Assembly: GCF_003614435.1 (NCBI RefSeq)
Contig: NZ_CP025546.1
Span: 6,076,001-6,140,000, forward strand
DNA from: Mycobacterium paragordonae
GTDB lineage: Bacteria > Actinomycetota > Actinomycetes > Mycobacteriales > Mycobacteriaceae
Direction of reading: 5' to 3'
Length of the DNA stretch: 64,000 nucleotides
In this document: positions 34,261-42,083 of the stretch, piece after piece
Numbering within the stretch: position 1 is the first letter of the stretch
How the letters are laid out: each line of letters opens with the position of its first letter
Made by a program: the position numbers and the translations under genes
Notes under the pieces: generated by a model
What the model was told of the DNA's origin: nothing
Database searches by the model: none
Seen by the model: the letters and a program-made list of their open reading frames with translations, nothing else

Positions 34261-34280
34261 GAACAAGTTCTGAGTGTCGA
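34259..34280 (-). promoter_or_regulatory. stranded native mce4 operator (KstR-type) and -35
   Basis: TAGAACAAGTTCTG (34259-34272) matches TnnAACnnGTTnnA except for the last base and contains the perfect palindrome AGAAC-AA-GTTCT. Next to it, minus-strand TCGACA (34280-34275) matches -35 TTGACA at five of six. Removing the insertion sequence and one TAACTA gives TCGACA, 18 bases, TAGTAT, with the palindrome inside the spacer. KstR is the TetR-family repressor of cholesterol genes. The site is now about 1.68 kb from yrbE4A. Confidence 0.7.
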
Positions 34281-34363
34281 TGAAGCTCCAAAAATTTTGT
34301 GGCAATTATGCCTAGCTGGTATTTCCCCTCTACCTAAGCCGTCAATGCGGGTTCCGGCGCCTG

Positions 34364-35272
34364 TCAGTCCATCAGGCCGGTCGCGGCGAAGTTCACTTCC
34401 GGGTCTCGCTCGGCGAAGTAGTCCTTCAGTGTCGCGCTCAATTGCGCGGGCTCCCAGGCCGCGCCGCCGGCGTCGAACTGGTGCTCGGCCGTCGGCGCCG
34501 CCACCAGTGTCACGCGCGGACCGTACACGATGAACACCTGGCCATTGACCGCGGCGGCCTCCGGCGACGACAGGAATTGCACCAGGCTCACCACGTGCTC
34601 GGGCGACAGGGGGTCGATCTCGGCGTCTTCCGGTGCCGCGCCGAACACGTCGGCCGTCATCGCCGTGCGTGCCCTGGGGCAAATCGCGTTGGCGCACACG
34701 CCGTATCGGCCCAGTGCCCGTGCCGCCGACAGCGTCAGCGCGGTGATGCCGGCTTTGGCGGCGCCGTAGTTGGCCTGCCCCACCGGGCCGACCAGTCCGG
34801 CCTCCGACGACGTGTTGACGATGCGGCCGAAGACGCGGCCGTCGCCTTCTTTTGCCTTGCTACGCCAGTAGGTGGCGGCGTTGCGGGTCAGCAGGAAGTG
34901 ACCGCGCAGGTGCACGGCGATCACCTGGTCCCAGTCCTCGTCGCTCATGTTGAACAGCATCCGGTCGCGGGTGATGCCGGCGTTGTTCACGACGATGTTC
35001 AGGCCGCCCAGACCATCGGCCGTGGAGATGAGTTCGTCCGCCGTCTCGCGCTTGCTTATGTCGCCGGCCACCGCCACCGCTTTGGAACCCGCCGAGCTGA
35101 TCTCGTCGAGGACGTCGGAAGCGTCCAGGCCCGACGCGATGTCGTTGACGACGACGGTGGCGCCCAACCGGGCCAGGCCGATCGCCTCGGCGCGACCCAG
35201 GCCCGCGGCGGCACCGGTCACCACCGCGACCTTGCCGGAGAGATCGGTCGCGTTCGTATTCGCTGCAGTCAA
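34364..35272 (-). CDS. hsd4A: 17-beta-hydroxysteroid dehydrogenase-like SDR Hsd4A (Rv3502c)
   Basis: 302 residues. TGAAAGLG cofactor loop (19-26), NNAG (96-99), catalytic Ser155, Tyr169 and Lys173 (YGAAK). Asp44 in VVNDIA favours NAD(H). The fold resembles the dehydrogenase part of peroxisomal MFE-2 (17-beta-HSD type 4), and the C-terminal 50 residues (AAWEPAQLSATLKDYF) extend past the SDR core. It is expected to oxidise the 22-hydroxyl of steroid side-chain CoA esters in cholesterol beta-oxidation. It is transcribed towards yrbE4A, and the insertion sequence falls 110 bases beyond its stop, so the gene is intact. Confidence 0.9.
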   Translation of the reverse strand: MTAANTNATDLSGKVAVVTGAAAGLGRAEAIGLARLGATVVVNDIASGLDASDVLDEISSAGSKAVAVAGDISKRETADELISTADGLGGLNIVVNNAGITRDRMLFNMSDEDWDQVIAVHLRGHFLLTRNAATYWRSKAKEGDGRVFGRIVNTSSEAGLVGPVGQANYGAAKAGITALTLSAARALGRYGVCANAICPRARTAMTADVFGAAPEDAEIDPLSPEHVVSLVQFLSSPEAAAVNGQVFIVYGPRVTLVAAPTAEHQFDAGGAAWEPAQLSATLKDYFAERDPEVNFAATGLMD

Positions 35273-35297
35273 TTTATGAATACCTCTAGTTTCTTCG

Positions 35298-35489
35298 TCA
35301 GTCCTCGCGCAACAGTGCCGCGCGTGGGCATTCCGCGATCGCCTGCTCGGCCAGATCCTCCTGATCCGGCGGGATCGGATCGGTCTTCACCACGGCGTAG
35401 TCCTCGTCGTCCAGGTCGAAGATATCGGGCGCAATTCCCAAGCACACCGCGTTACCTTCACACCGGTCACGGTCGACAATCACTCGCAC
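35298..35489 (-). CDS. fdxD: 3Fe-4S-type ferredoxin FdxD (Rv3503c)
   Basis: 63 residues from GTG 35489, preceded by a strong AAGGAGG 5 bases upstream and matching the M. tuberculosis length; the frame is open further back. Cys-x5-Cys (RCEGNAVCLG) and a later Cys-Pro (AECPRAAL) are the single-cluster pattern of actinobacterial P450 ferredoxins. A partner in the sterol pathway (a P450 or other oxidoreductase) is likely. It lies 25 bases upstream of hsd4A and is divergent from fadE26. Confidence 0.92.
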   Translation of the reverse strand: MRVIVDRDRCEGNAVCLGIAPDIFDLDDEDYAVVKTDPIPPDQEDLAEQAIAECPRAALLRED

Positions 35490-35609
35490 GGCACCCTCCT
35501 TGGCAGCTGGGCTGGAGTCAGGAAACACCCCTGGTCCGAACTCGATCAATTTGTAGCACCACCATAGGGCCCCGATACCCGTGACCATAGGGTCGCTGGA
35601 TTCCCAGAC

Positions 35610-35623
35610 TAGAACGTGTTACA
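35610..35623. promoter_or_regulatory. KstR-type operator between fdxD and fadE26
   Basis: TAGAACGTGTTACA fits TnnAACnnGTTnnA at every fixed position. It lies in the divergent gap, 120 bases from the fdxD GTG and 84 bases from the fadE26 ATG, so one site may control both directions. Repression relieved by cholesterol catabolite CoA thioesters is known for KstR; binding here is predicted. Confidence 0.75.
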
Positions 35624-35706
35624 ACCGGGAGAACGAATGGGTGGCCCCCGGCGTGGGTTTCGGTGGCCGGCATACAGAGACGATCGCTCGATCGGAGGCG
35701 GCGGGA

Positions 35707-36888
35707 ATGCGCATCAGTTACACCCCCGAACAGGAGGAGCTGCGTCGCGAGCTGCGGTCCTACTTCACCAAGCTCATGACACCGGAGCGCCGCGAGGCGC
35801 TGAGTTCGGTGCAGGGCGAATACGGCACCGGCAACGTCTACCGCGAGACCGTCGCGCAGATGGGCAAGGACGGGTGGCTGACCCTGAACTGGCCCAAGGA
35901 GTACGGCGGCCAGGACCGGGAGCCGATGGACTCGCTGATCTTCACCGACGAGGCCGCCATCGCCGGTGCGCCGGTGCCCTTCCTGACGATCAACAGCGTG
36001 GCGCCGACGATCATGGCCTCCGGCACCGAAGAGCAGAAGAAGTTCTTCCTGCCCAAGATCGCGGCGGGCGAGTTGCATTTCTCCATCGGCTATTCGGAGC
36101 CGGGGGCGGGCACCGACCTGGCCAACCTGCGCACCACCGCCGTCCGCGACGGCGACGAGTACGTCATCAACGGCCAGAAGATGTGGACCAGCCTGATCGC
36201 CTACGCGGACTGGGTCTGGCTCGCGGTACGCACCAACCCGGAGGCCAAGAAGCATCGCGGCATCTCCATGCTGGTGGTACCCACCACTGCCGAAGGCTTC
36301 TCGTGGACGCCGGTGCACACCATGGCCGGTCCCGACACCAGCGCCACGTATTACAGCGACGTGCGGGTGCCGGTGACCAACCTGATCGGCGAGGAGAACG
36401 CGGGCTGGAAGCTGGTGACCAACCAGCTCAACCATGAGCGCGTCGCTCTGGTCTCCCCGGCACCGATCTTCATGTGCCTGCGGGAAGTTCGCGAGTGGGC
36501 ACAGAACACCAAGGACGCCGGCGGCGGGCGGCTGATCGACTCGGAATGGGTGCAACTGAACCTGGCGCGGGTGCACGCCAAGGTCGAGGTGCTCAAGCTG
36601 ATCAACTGGGAGCTGGCGTCCTCGTCGAGCGAGAACCTCTCGCCTGCGGATGCCTCGGCCGCCAAGGTGTTCGGGACCGAGCTGGCCACCGAGGCCTACC
36701 GGCTGCTGATGGAGGTGCTGGGCACCGCGGCGACGCTGCGTCAGGACTCCCCCGGCGCCCTGCTGCGCGGCCGCGTCGAACGGATGCACCGGGCGTGCCT
36801 GATCCTGACTTTCGGCGGCGGCACCAACGAAGTCCAGCGCGACATCATCGGCATGGTTGCCCTGGGCCTGCCCCGGGCCAACCGCTGA
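35707..36888 (+). CDS. fadE26: acyl-CoA dehydrogenase FadE26 (ChsE4, Rv3504)
   Basis: 393 residues from ATG 35707, where the protein begins MRISYTPEQEELRRELRSYF as in M. tuberculosis; the frame is open 42 codons earlier. Acyl-CoA dehydrogenase fold with FSIGYSEPGAGTDLANLRT (flavin and substrate loop), NGQKMWTSL, and a C-terminal FGGGTNEVQRDII. In the orthologue FadE26 and FadE27 form an alpha2-beta2 enzyme oxidising steroid side-chain CoA thioesters, with the catalytic Glu on FadE26; NHERVAL here holds a candidate Glu. It is shorter than the orthologue by two small deletions, one in the NPEAKKHRG loop. Confidence 0.94.
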   Translation: MRISYTPEQEELRRELRSYFTKLMTPERREALSSVQGEYGTGNVYRETVAQMGKDGWLTLNWPKEYGGQDREPMDSLIFTDEAAIAGAPVPFLTINSVAPTIMASGTEEQKKFFLPKIAAGELHFSIGYSEPGAGTDLANLRTTAVRDGDEYVINGQKMWTSLIAYADWVWLAVRTNPEAKKHRGISMLVVPTTAEGFSWTPVHTMAGPDTSATYYSDVRVPVTNLIGEENAGWKLVTNQLNHERVALVSPAPIFMCLREVREWAQNTKDAGGGRLIDSEWVQLNLARVHAKVEVLKLINWELASSSSENLSPADASAAKVFGTELATEAYRLLMEVLGTAATLRQDSPGALLRGRVERMHRACLILTFGGGTNEVQRDIIGMVALGLPRANR

Positions 36889-36913
36889 ATTTTCCGGCAG
36901 GAGAAGGATATTC

Positions 36914-37999
36914 ATGGATTTCTCGACAACCGAAGCGGCGCAGGACCTGGGCGGTCTGGTCGACACCATCGTCGACTCGGTGTGCACGCCCGCACACCAG
37001 CGCGAGCTGGACAAGCTTGACCAACGATTCGACCGCGACCTGTGGCGCAAGCTGATCGACAGCGACATCCTGACCAGCGCGGCCGCCACCCAGGTGGGCG
37101 GCGACGGTTTCGGGGTGCTCGAGCAGGTCGCGATCCTGGTCGCGCTGGGACATCAGTTGGCGGCGGTGCCCTACCTCGAGTCGATCGTGCTGGGCTCCGG
37201 CGCGCTGGCGCGGTTCGGCTCCGAGGAGTTGCAGCAGAGCTGGGGCTCCGAGGCGGTGCGCGGCGAGAAGACCCTGACGGTCGCTTTGGACGGGGAGATG
37301 GGCGACGGGCCGGTGCAGGCGGTGGACGGCCGGCTGACGGGCAGTCGCACCCAGGTGTTCTATGCCCCGGCCGCCGACGCCTTCCTGGTGCCCGCCGAAA
37401 CCCACTCCGGCACAGCGGTTTTCCTGGTCGCCGCGGACGACCCCGGGGTGACGGTGACGCCGCTGCAGACCACCGGGCTGGGCAGCGTCGGGCATCTGGC
37501 GCTGGACGGTGTCGCCGTGGACGATTCGCGTCGTGTTGGAGGCGCTGAGGTGGTTACCTGGCTGCGCACCATCTCGACGCTGGGCCGCAGTGCCTACCAA
37601 CTCGGTGTGCTGGAGCGCGGTTTGCAGATTACGGCCGAATATGCCCGCACCCGTGAGCAATTCGACCGCCCGATCGGCAGCTTCCAGGCGGTGGGTCAGC
37701 GTCTGGCCGACGGATACATCGACGTGAAAGGCCTGCGGTTGACGCTGACCCAGGCCGCGTGGAAGGTCGCCGAGGACATCCCGGCGGAGATCGACGTGGC
37801 GTCCGCAGCTTTCTGGGCGGCCGACGCCGGCCACCGAGTGGCGCACAGCATCGTGCATGTGCACGGCGGTGTCGGGGTCGACACCGATCACCCGGTGCAC
37901 CGATACTTCCTGTCGGCCAAGGAAACTGAGTTCGCGCTGGGCGGAGCCACCGGGCAGTTGCGGCAGATCGGCCGCGAACTCGCGGAGACTCCCGCTTGA
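36914..37999 (+). CDS. fadE27: acyl-CoA dehydrogenase FadE27 (ChsE5, Rv3505)
   Basis: 361 residues from ATG 36914, with AGGAGAAGGA upstream. It is the partner subunit of FadE26. The acyl-CoA dehydrogenase fold is recognisable (LERGLQITAEYARTREQFDR, RPIGSFQAVGQRLAD, IVHVHGGVGVDTDHPVHRYF). In such heterotetramers the FadE27-type subunit supplies half the flavin site but not the base. It lies 25 bases after fadE26, and its stop overlaps the fadD17 start. Confidence 0.93.
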   Translation: MDFSTTEAAQDLGGLVDTIVDSVCTPAHQRELDKLDQRFDRDLWRKLIDSDILTSAAATQVGGDGFGVLEQVAILVALGHQLAAVPYLESIVLGSGALARFGSEELQQSWGSEAVRGEKTLTVALDGEMGDGPVQAVDGRLTGSRTQVFYAPAADAFLVPAETHSGTAVFLVAADDPGVTVTPLQTTGLGSVGHLALDGVAVDDSRRVGGAEVVTWLRTISTLGRSAYQLGVLERGLQITAEYARTREQFDRPIGSFQAVGQRLADGYIDVKGLRLTLTQAAWKVAEDIPAEIDVASAAFWAADAGHRVAHSIVHVHGGVGVDTDHPVHRYFLSAKETEFALGGATGQLRQIGRELAETPA

Positions 38000-39498
38000 G
38001 CGAACCGACGGTCGCCGCGCTGATGCGACCGCTGGCCGAGATCGACGACCGCGGCGTGTACTTCGAGGACTCGTTCACCAGTTGGCGTGAACACCTCCGC
38101 GATGCCGCGGCCCTGGTGGCGACGCTGCGGGAGCGCCTCGACCCGACCCGGCCGCCGCACGTCGGGGTGCTGCTGGAGAACACGCCGTTCTTCTCGGCGA
38201 TGCTGGTTGCGGGCGGACTGTCCGGCATCGTGCCGGTGGGGCTGAATCCGGTGCGCCGTGGCGCGGCCCTGGCCCGTGACATCAACCACGCCGACTGCCA
38301 GTTGGTGCTCGCGGATACGAATTCTGCCGCGGCGCTGGAAGGTATCGATCACCTCAACGTCGACTCAGCCGAGTGGGCCGACGAAGTCGCCGCTTATAGG
38401 GATGCGGATCTGACATTTCAGTCCGCCTCTCCGGCAGACCTTTTCATGCTGATCTTCACCTCGGGCACCAGTGGGGAACCAAAGGCGGTGAAGTGCAGCC
38501 ACGGCAAGGTCGCGGGAGCCGGCATGGGAATGGCGCAGCGTTTCCGACTCGGCGCCGACGACGTCTGCTATGTGTCGATGCCGCTGTTCCACTCGAATGC
38601 GGTGCTGGTCGGCTGGGCGGTGGCCGCGGCGTGCCAGGGCTCGATGGCCCTGCGGCGCCGGTTTTCGGCGTCCGGGTTCCTGCCCGATGTGCGCCGGTAC
38701 GGCGCCACCTACGCCAACTATGTGGGTAAGCCGCTGTCCTACGTGCTGGCGACCCCCGAGCAGCCCGATGACGCGGATAACCCGTTGCGGGCCGTCTATG
38801 GCAACGAGGGGGTGCCCCGTGACATCGAACGCTTCGGCGCCCGATTCGGCTGCCGCGTCCAAGACGGCTTCGGATCGACCGAACTCGGTGTGGCGATCGC
38901 CCGCACGCCCGACACGCCGGCGGGATCGCTGGGCCCGCTGCCGGACGGCGTCGAGATCGTCGACCCGGAGACCGGAGCGCCCTGTCCCCCGGGAGTGGCC
39001 GGCGAGCTGGTGAACACCAAGGGCGCCGGCGGTTTCGAGGGCTACTACAACGACCCCGCCGCCGAAGCCGAACGGATGGCCGGCGGCATCTACCACAGCG
39101 GCGATCTGGCCTACCGGGATGAAGCGGGCTACGCCTATTTCGCCGGCCGGCTCGGCGACTGGATGCGCGTGGACGGCGAGAACCTGGGCACCGCCCCGAT
39201 CGAACGGGTGCTACTGCGCCATCCGGCGGTGACCGAGGTGGCGGTCTACCCGGTACCGGATCCGGCGGTGGGCGACCAGGTGATGGCGGCGGTCGTGCTG
39301 GCGCCGGGCACGCAGTTCGACCCGGACCGGTTCCGGGAGTTCCTGGCCGAGCAAGCCGATCTAGGACCCAAGCAGTGGCCGTCGTACGTGCGGGTGAGCG
39401 CCGGGCTGCCCGGCACGATGACTTTCAAGGTGCTCAAACGACAGCTCTCCGCCGAGGGCGTCGACTGCGGCGAACCGGTGTTCGCGATTCCGCGCTGA
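37996..39498 (+). CDS. fadD17: steroid side-chain acyl-CoA ligase FadD17 (Rv3506)
   Basis: 500 residues, TTG start overlapping the fadE27 stop by four bases. ANL adenylate-forming enzyme: TSGTSGEPK (155-163), a YVSMPLFHSNAV motif, DGFGSTELG, SGDLAYRDEAGY hinge, and GRLGDWMRVDGEN. The usual C-terminal catalytic Lys region is present (MTFKVLKRQL). The orthologue activates C24 steroid carboxylates to CoA thioesters, feeding FadE26/FadE27. It is the last gene of the fadE26 operon and converges with ilvX. Confidence 0.93.
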   Translation: MSEPTVAALMRPLAEIDDRGVYFEDSFTSWREHLRDAAALVATLRERLDPTRPPHVGVLLENTPFFSAMLVAGGLSGIVPVGLNPVRRGAALARDINHADCQLVLADTNSAAALEGIDHLNVDSAEWADEVAAYRDADLTFQSASPADLFMLIFTSGTSGEPKAVKCSHGKVAGAGMGMAQRFRLGADDVCYVSMPLFHSNAVLVGWAVAAACQGSMALRRRFSASGFLPDVRRYGATYANYVGKPLSYVLATPEQPDDADNPLRAVYGNEGVPRDIERFGARFGCRVQDGFGSTELGVAIARTPDTPAGSLGPLPDGVEIVDPETGAPCPPGVAGELVNTKGAGGFEGYYNDPAAEAERMAGGIYHSGDLAYRDEAGYAYFAGRLGDWMRVDGENLGTAPIERVLLRHPAVTEVAVYPVPDPAVGDQVMAAVVLAPGTQFDPDRFREFLAEQADLGPKQWPSYVRVSAGLPGTMTFKVLKRQLSAEGVDCGEPVFAIPR

Positions 39499-39504
39499 CC
39501 TTGA

Positions 39505-41052
39505 TTACCCCAGCAAGGAAGGCACCACCGCGTCGATCAGGTGCGGCCCAGGCTCGGCGAACGCGTCGCGAAGCGCCTGAGCCAACTCCTCGCAGGTAGT
39601 CGCCCGCCGTGCCGGCACCCCCATACCTTCGGCGATCTTGACGAAATCCATCGTGGGACGGGAAATGTCGAGAAGATCCTTGGCTTTGGGACCGGGACCG
39701 GCTTCGACCCCCACGCGCTGCAGCTCGAGCCGCAGGATGTCGTAGGCGCCGTTGTTGTAGATGACGGTGGTGACGTCCAGCAACTCCCGCGCCTGCGACC
39801 ACAGCCCCGAGATCGTGTACATCGCCGACCCGTCGGATTCCAGGCACAGCACCGGACGGTCCGGCGCGGCCACCGCGGCCCCGACCGCGGTCGGGATGCC
39901 GTAGCCGATGGCCCCGCCGGTCAGGGTCAGCCAGTCGTGGGCCGGCGCTCCGGCGGTGGCTTGCGGTAGCAACAGGCCCGAGGTGTTGGACTCGTCGACG
40001 ACGATGGCCCGCTCGGGCAGCAGGGCACCGATGACCTCGGCCGCCGACGCGGACGTCAGGGCGCCTGAGGGCAGCTGGGGACGATTGGCGGGCGCGGTGG
40101 GCGCGGTGGTCCCCGGTGCCACCTCGTCGGCCAGGGCAGCTAAAGCCGCTGCGGCACCGTCGAATTCGGCCAGGACGTGCACGTCGCACCCGGACGGGAC
40201 CAGGTCGCTCGGCATCCCGGGATAGGCGAAGAACGACACCGGCGACCTGGCGCCGGCCAGCACCAGATGCTTGGCGCCGTCCAGTTGGGCGGCCGCCGCC
40301 TCGGCGAAGTAGCCCAGCCGTTCGATGGCGGGCACGCCGGCGCCACGCTCCAGCCGGGTGGGGAACGTCTCGCACAGCAGGCGGGCGCCGGTGGCCTCGG
40401 CGATCCGCGCGGCCGCCGCCAATCCCGGTGCGCGGGTGGCGTCTCCCCCGACCAGGATGGTGGCGGGCTCGCCCGAGCGCAGCACCTCGGCTACCGCATT
40501 TATGTCGGCTTTTGGCGCCTCGGGCGCGGCGGGGGCGACGGTGGCCGGCTGGGCGCCCTCGGACCAGGATGCGTCGGCGGGCAGGATCAACGTCGACACG
40601 AACGACCCCGACATGCCGGCCGCGATCGCCTCAGCGGTGTCGGCGCCGACATCGGCCGCCGTCGCCGTCCGGCGCACCCACCCCGATACGGTGCCGGCGA
40701 GTGCATCGATGTCGGATTCCAGTGGGGCATCGTACTTTTTGTGGTAGGTGGCGTGGTCGCCGACGACGACGACCATCGGCACCCGGGCGCGGCGCGCGTT
40801 GTGCAGGTTGGCCAGGCCGTTACCCAGTCCGGGTCCGAGATGCAGCAGAACCGCCGCCGGGCGGCCGGCGATCCGCGCGTACCCGTCGGCCGCCCCGGTG
40901 GCCGCGCCCTCGAAAAGGGTTAACACGCCCCGCATTTGGTCGACGGTGTCCAGTGCCGCGACGAAGTGCATCTCCGAGGTGCCCGGGTTGGAGAAGCAGA
41001 CGTCGACGCCGCCATCCACCAAGGTGTTGATCAGAGCCTGCGCACCGTTCAC
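39505..41052 (-). CDS. ilvX: acetolactate synthase-like TPP enzyme IlvX (Rv3509c)
   Basis: 515 residues, the same length as M. tuberculosis IlvX. Thiamine diphosphate enzyme: N-terminal Pyr domain with the cofactor-activating Glu48 (LTLFEGAATGAADGYAR), middle domain, and C-terminal PP domain with ESDGSAMYTISGLW followed by YNNG. The usual GDG is SDG. Despite the name it resembles benzoylformate decarboxylase-type enzymes as much as acetolactate synthase; no regulatory subunit is nearby. GTG overlaps the stop of the amidohydrolase gene by four bases (GTGA), so the two are coupled. Confidence 0.9.
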   Translation of the reverse strand: MNGAQALINTLVDGGVDVCFSNPGTSEMHFVAALDTVDQMRGVLTLFEGAATGAADGYARIAGRPAAVLLHLGPGLGNGLANLHNARRARVPMVVVVGDHATYHKKYDAPLESDIDALAGTVSGWVRRTATAADVGADTAEAIAAGMSGSFVSTLILPADASWSEGAQPATVAPAAPEAPKADINAVAEVLRSGEPATILVGGDATRAPGLAAAARIAEATGARLLCETFPTRLERGAGVPAIERLGYFAEAAAAQLDGAKHLVLAGARSPVSFFAYPGMPSDLVPSGCDVHVLAEFDGAAAALAALADEVAPGTTAPTAPANRPQLPSGALTSASAAEVIGALLPERAIVVDESNTSGLLLPQATAGAPAHDWLTLTGGAIGYGIPTAVGAAVAAPDRPVLCLESDGSAMYTISGLWSQARELLDVTTVIYNNGAYDILRLELQRVGVEAGPGPKAKDLLDISRPTMDFVKIAEGMGVPARRATTCEELAQALRDAFAEPGPHLIDAVVPSLLG

Positions 41053-41879
41053 GTGTCCACCTTTCGTTGCAACCTGAAGACCCGCTCGGCATTGTCGCGC
41101 AGGAAGTCCCGACGAGCCTCGTCGCTGAGGCCGAGATCGTCAAGACCCGCCAGCGCATGCGCATGGGCGATCATCGGATAGTTGGTGCCGAACAGGACTT
41201 TGCGTTGTCCGGTAACGGTTTTCATGAACCTGATCAATTCGTCCGGGAGCCGCGCGATGGTATAGGCGGACGTGTCGATGTAGACGTTCTCATGCTTGCG
41301 GGCCACCGCGACCATCTCCTCGGTCCACGGGTAGCCGACGTGTCCGCAGACGATCACCAACTCCGGGAAGTCGAGGGCGACCTGATCGATGTAGGGGATC
41401 GGGCGTCCGGTCTCCGACGGTCGCAACGGACCGGTGTGCCCGACCTGGGTGCAGAACGGCACGCCGGACTCGACGCACTGGGCGAACAGCGGATAGTAGC
41501 GCCGGTCGGTGGGCGGGGCGTTCCAGAGCCACGGCACCACCCGCAACCCGACGAACCCCTCGGCCACCCGGCGGCGCAGCTCGCGGACCGCGGCCATCGG
41601 GCGGTCCAGATCCACCGTCGCCAGGCCATTGAATCGATTGGGATGCAACGCAATCCACTGAGCAACCTCGTCGTTGGACACCAGGTCCTGACCGGCCGGA
41701 CCGAGCCAGGCGCTCAGCAGCCCGAGTTCGACGCCCGCGGCGTCCATCGCGGCGACGGTGACCTCGATCGGGATTTCCGTATCGGGCATTGACCCACCGG
41801 TCCAGCGGCGCAGCGAGGCCAACATGTCGCTGCGCAGGAACCGCTGCGTCGGATGCTGCATCCACACATCGATCGTCAT
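41049..41879 (-). CDS. amidohydrolase_2 family protein (Rv3510c-like)
   Basis: 276 residues from ATG 41879, near the length of M. tuberculosis Rv3510c; the open frame continues upstream only through a 60-bp repeat. TIM-barrel ACMSD-like hydrolase/decarboxylase with VWMQHPT, TQVGHTGP, VIVCGHVGYPW and YIDTSAY. The late FGTNYPM segment has Asn where many members have a metal-binding Asp (FGSDYP), so chemistry may differ. It is coupled to ilvX, suggesting an alpha-keto acid or aldehyde pathway (inference). Confidence 0.85.
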   Translation of the reverse strand: MTIDVWMQHPTQRFLRSDMLASLRRWTGGSMPDTEIPIEVTVAAMDAAGVELGLLSAWLGPAGQDLVSNDEVAQWIALHPNRFNGLATVDLDRPMAAVRELRRRVAEGFVGLRVVPWLWNAPPTDRRYYPLFAQCVESGVPFCTQVGHTGPLRPSETGRPIPYIDQVALDFPELVIVCGHVGYPWTEEMVAVARKHENVYIDTSAYTIARLPDELIRFMKTVTGQRKVLFGTNYPMIAHAHALAGLDDLGLSDEARRDFLRDNAERVFRLQRKVDT

Positions 41880-41893
41880 CGCGGATTTGACTC

Positions 41894-42073
41894 TAGCCCG
41901 CCGACGATGCCCGGCGCGGCAGCGCCGGGAAGAGGAGGCGGGCAATCCAGCCATAGCCCGCCGACGATGCCCGGCGCGGCAGCGCCGGGAAGAGGAGGCG
42001 GGCAATCCAGCCATAGCCCGCCGACGATGCCCGGCGCGGCAGCTCCGGGACGAGGAGGCGGGCCATCCAACAC
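41894..42073 (-). repeat. 60-bp palindromic tandem repeat, three copies
   Basis: Units begin at 41894, 41954 and 42014; the first two are identical over most of their length and the third differs at a few bases. Each has GCCCGCCGACGATGC, an inverted repeat CCGGCGC...GCGCCGG and AGAGGAGGCGGGC. The GACGATGC and GAGGAGG blocks also bound the 57-bp repeat in the patatin gene. It lies between the ATG of the amidohydrolase and the fructosamine-kinase-like gene. Confidence 0.92.
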
Positions 42074-42083
42074 CAGCTGGTGT

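Noticed and set aside
41880..42014. N-terminal extension of the amidohydrolase made of MAGLPASSSRRCRAGHRRRA repeats
   Set aside because: It is the 60-bp palindromic repeat read through in frame. ATG 41879 gives the family length.
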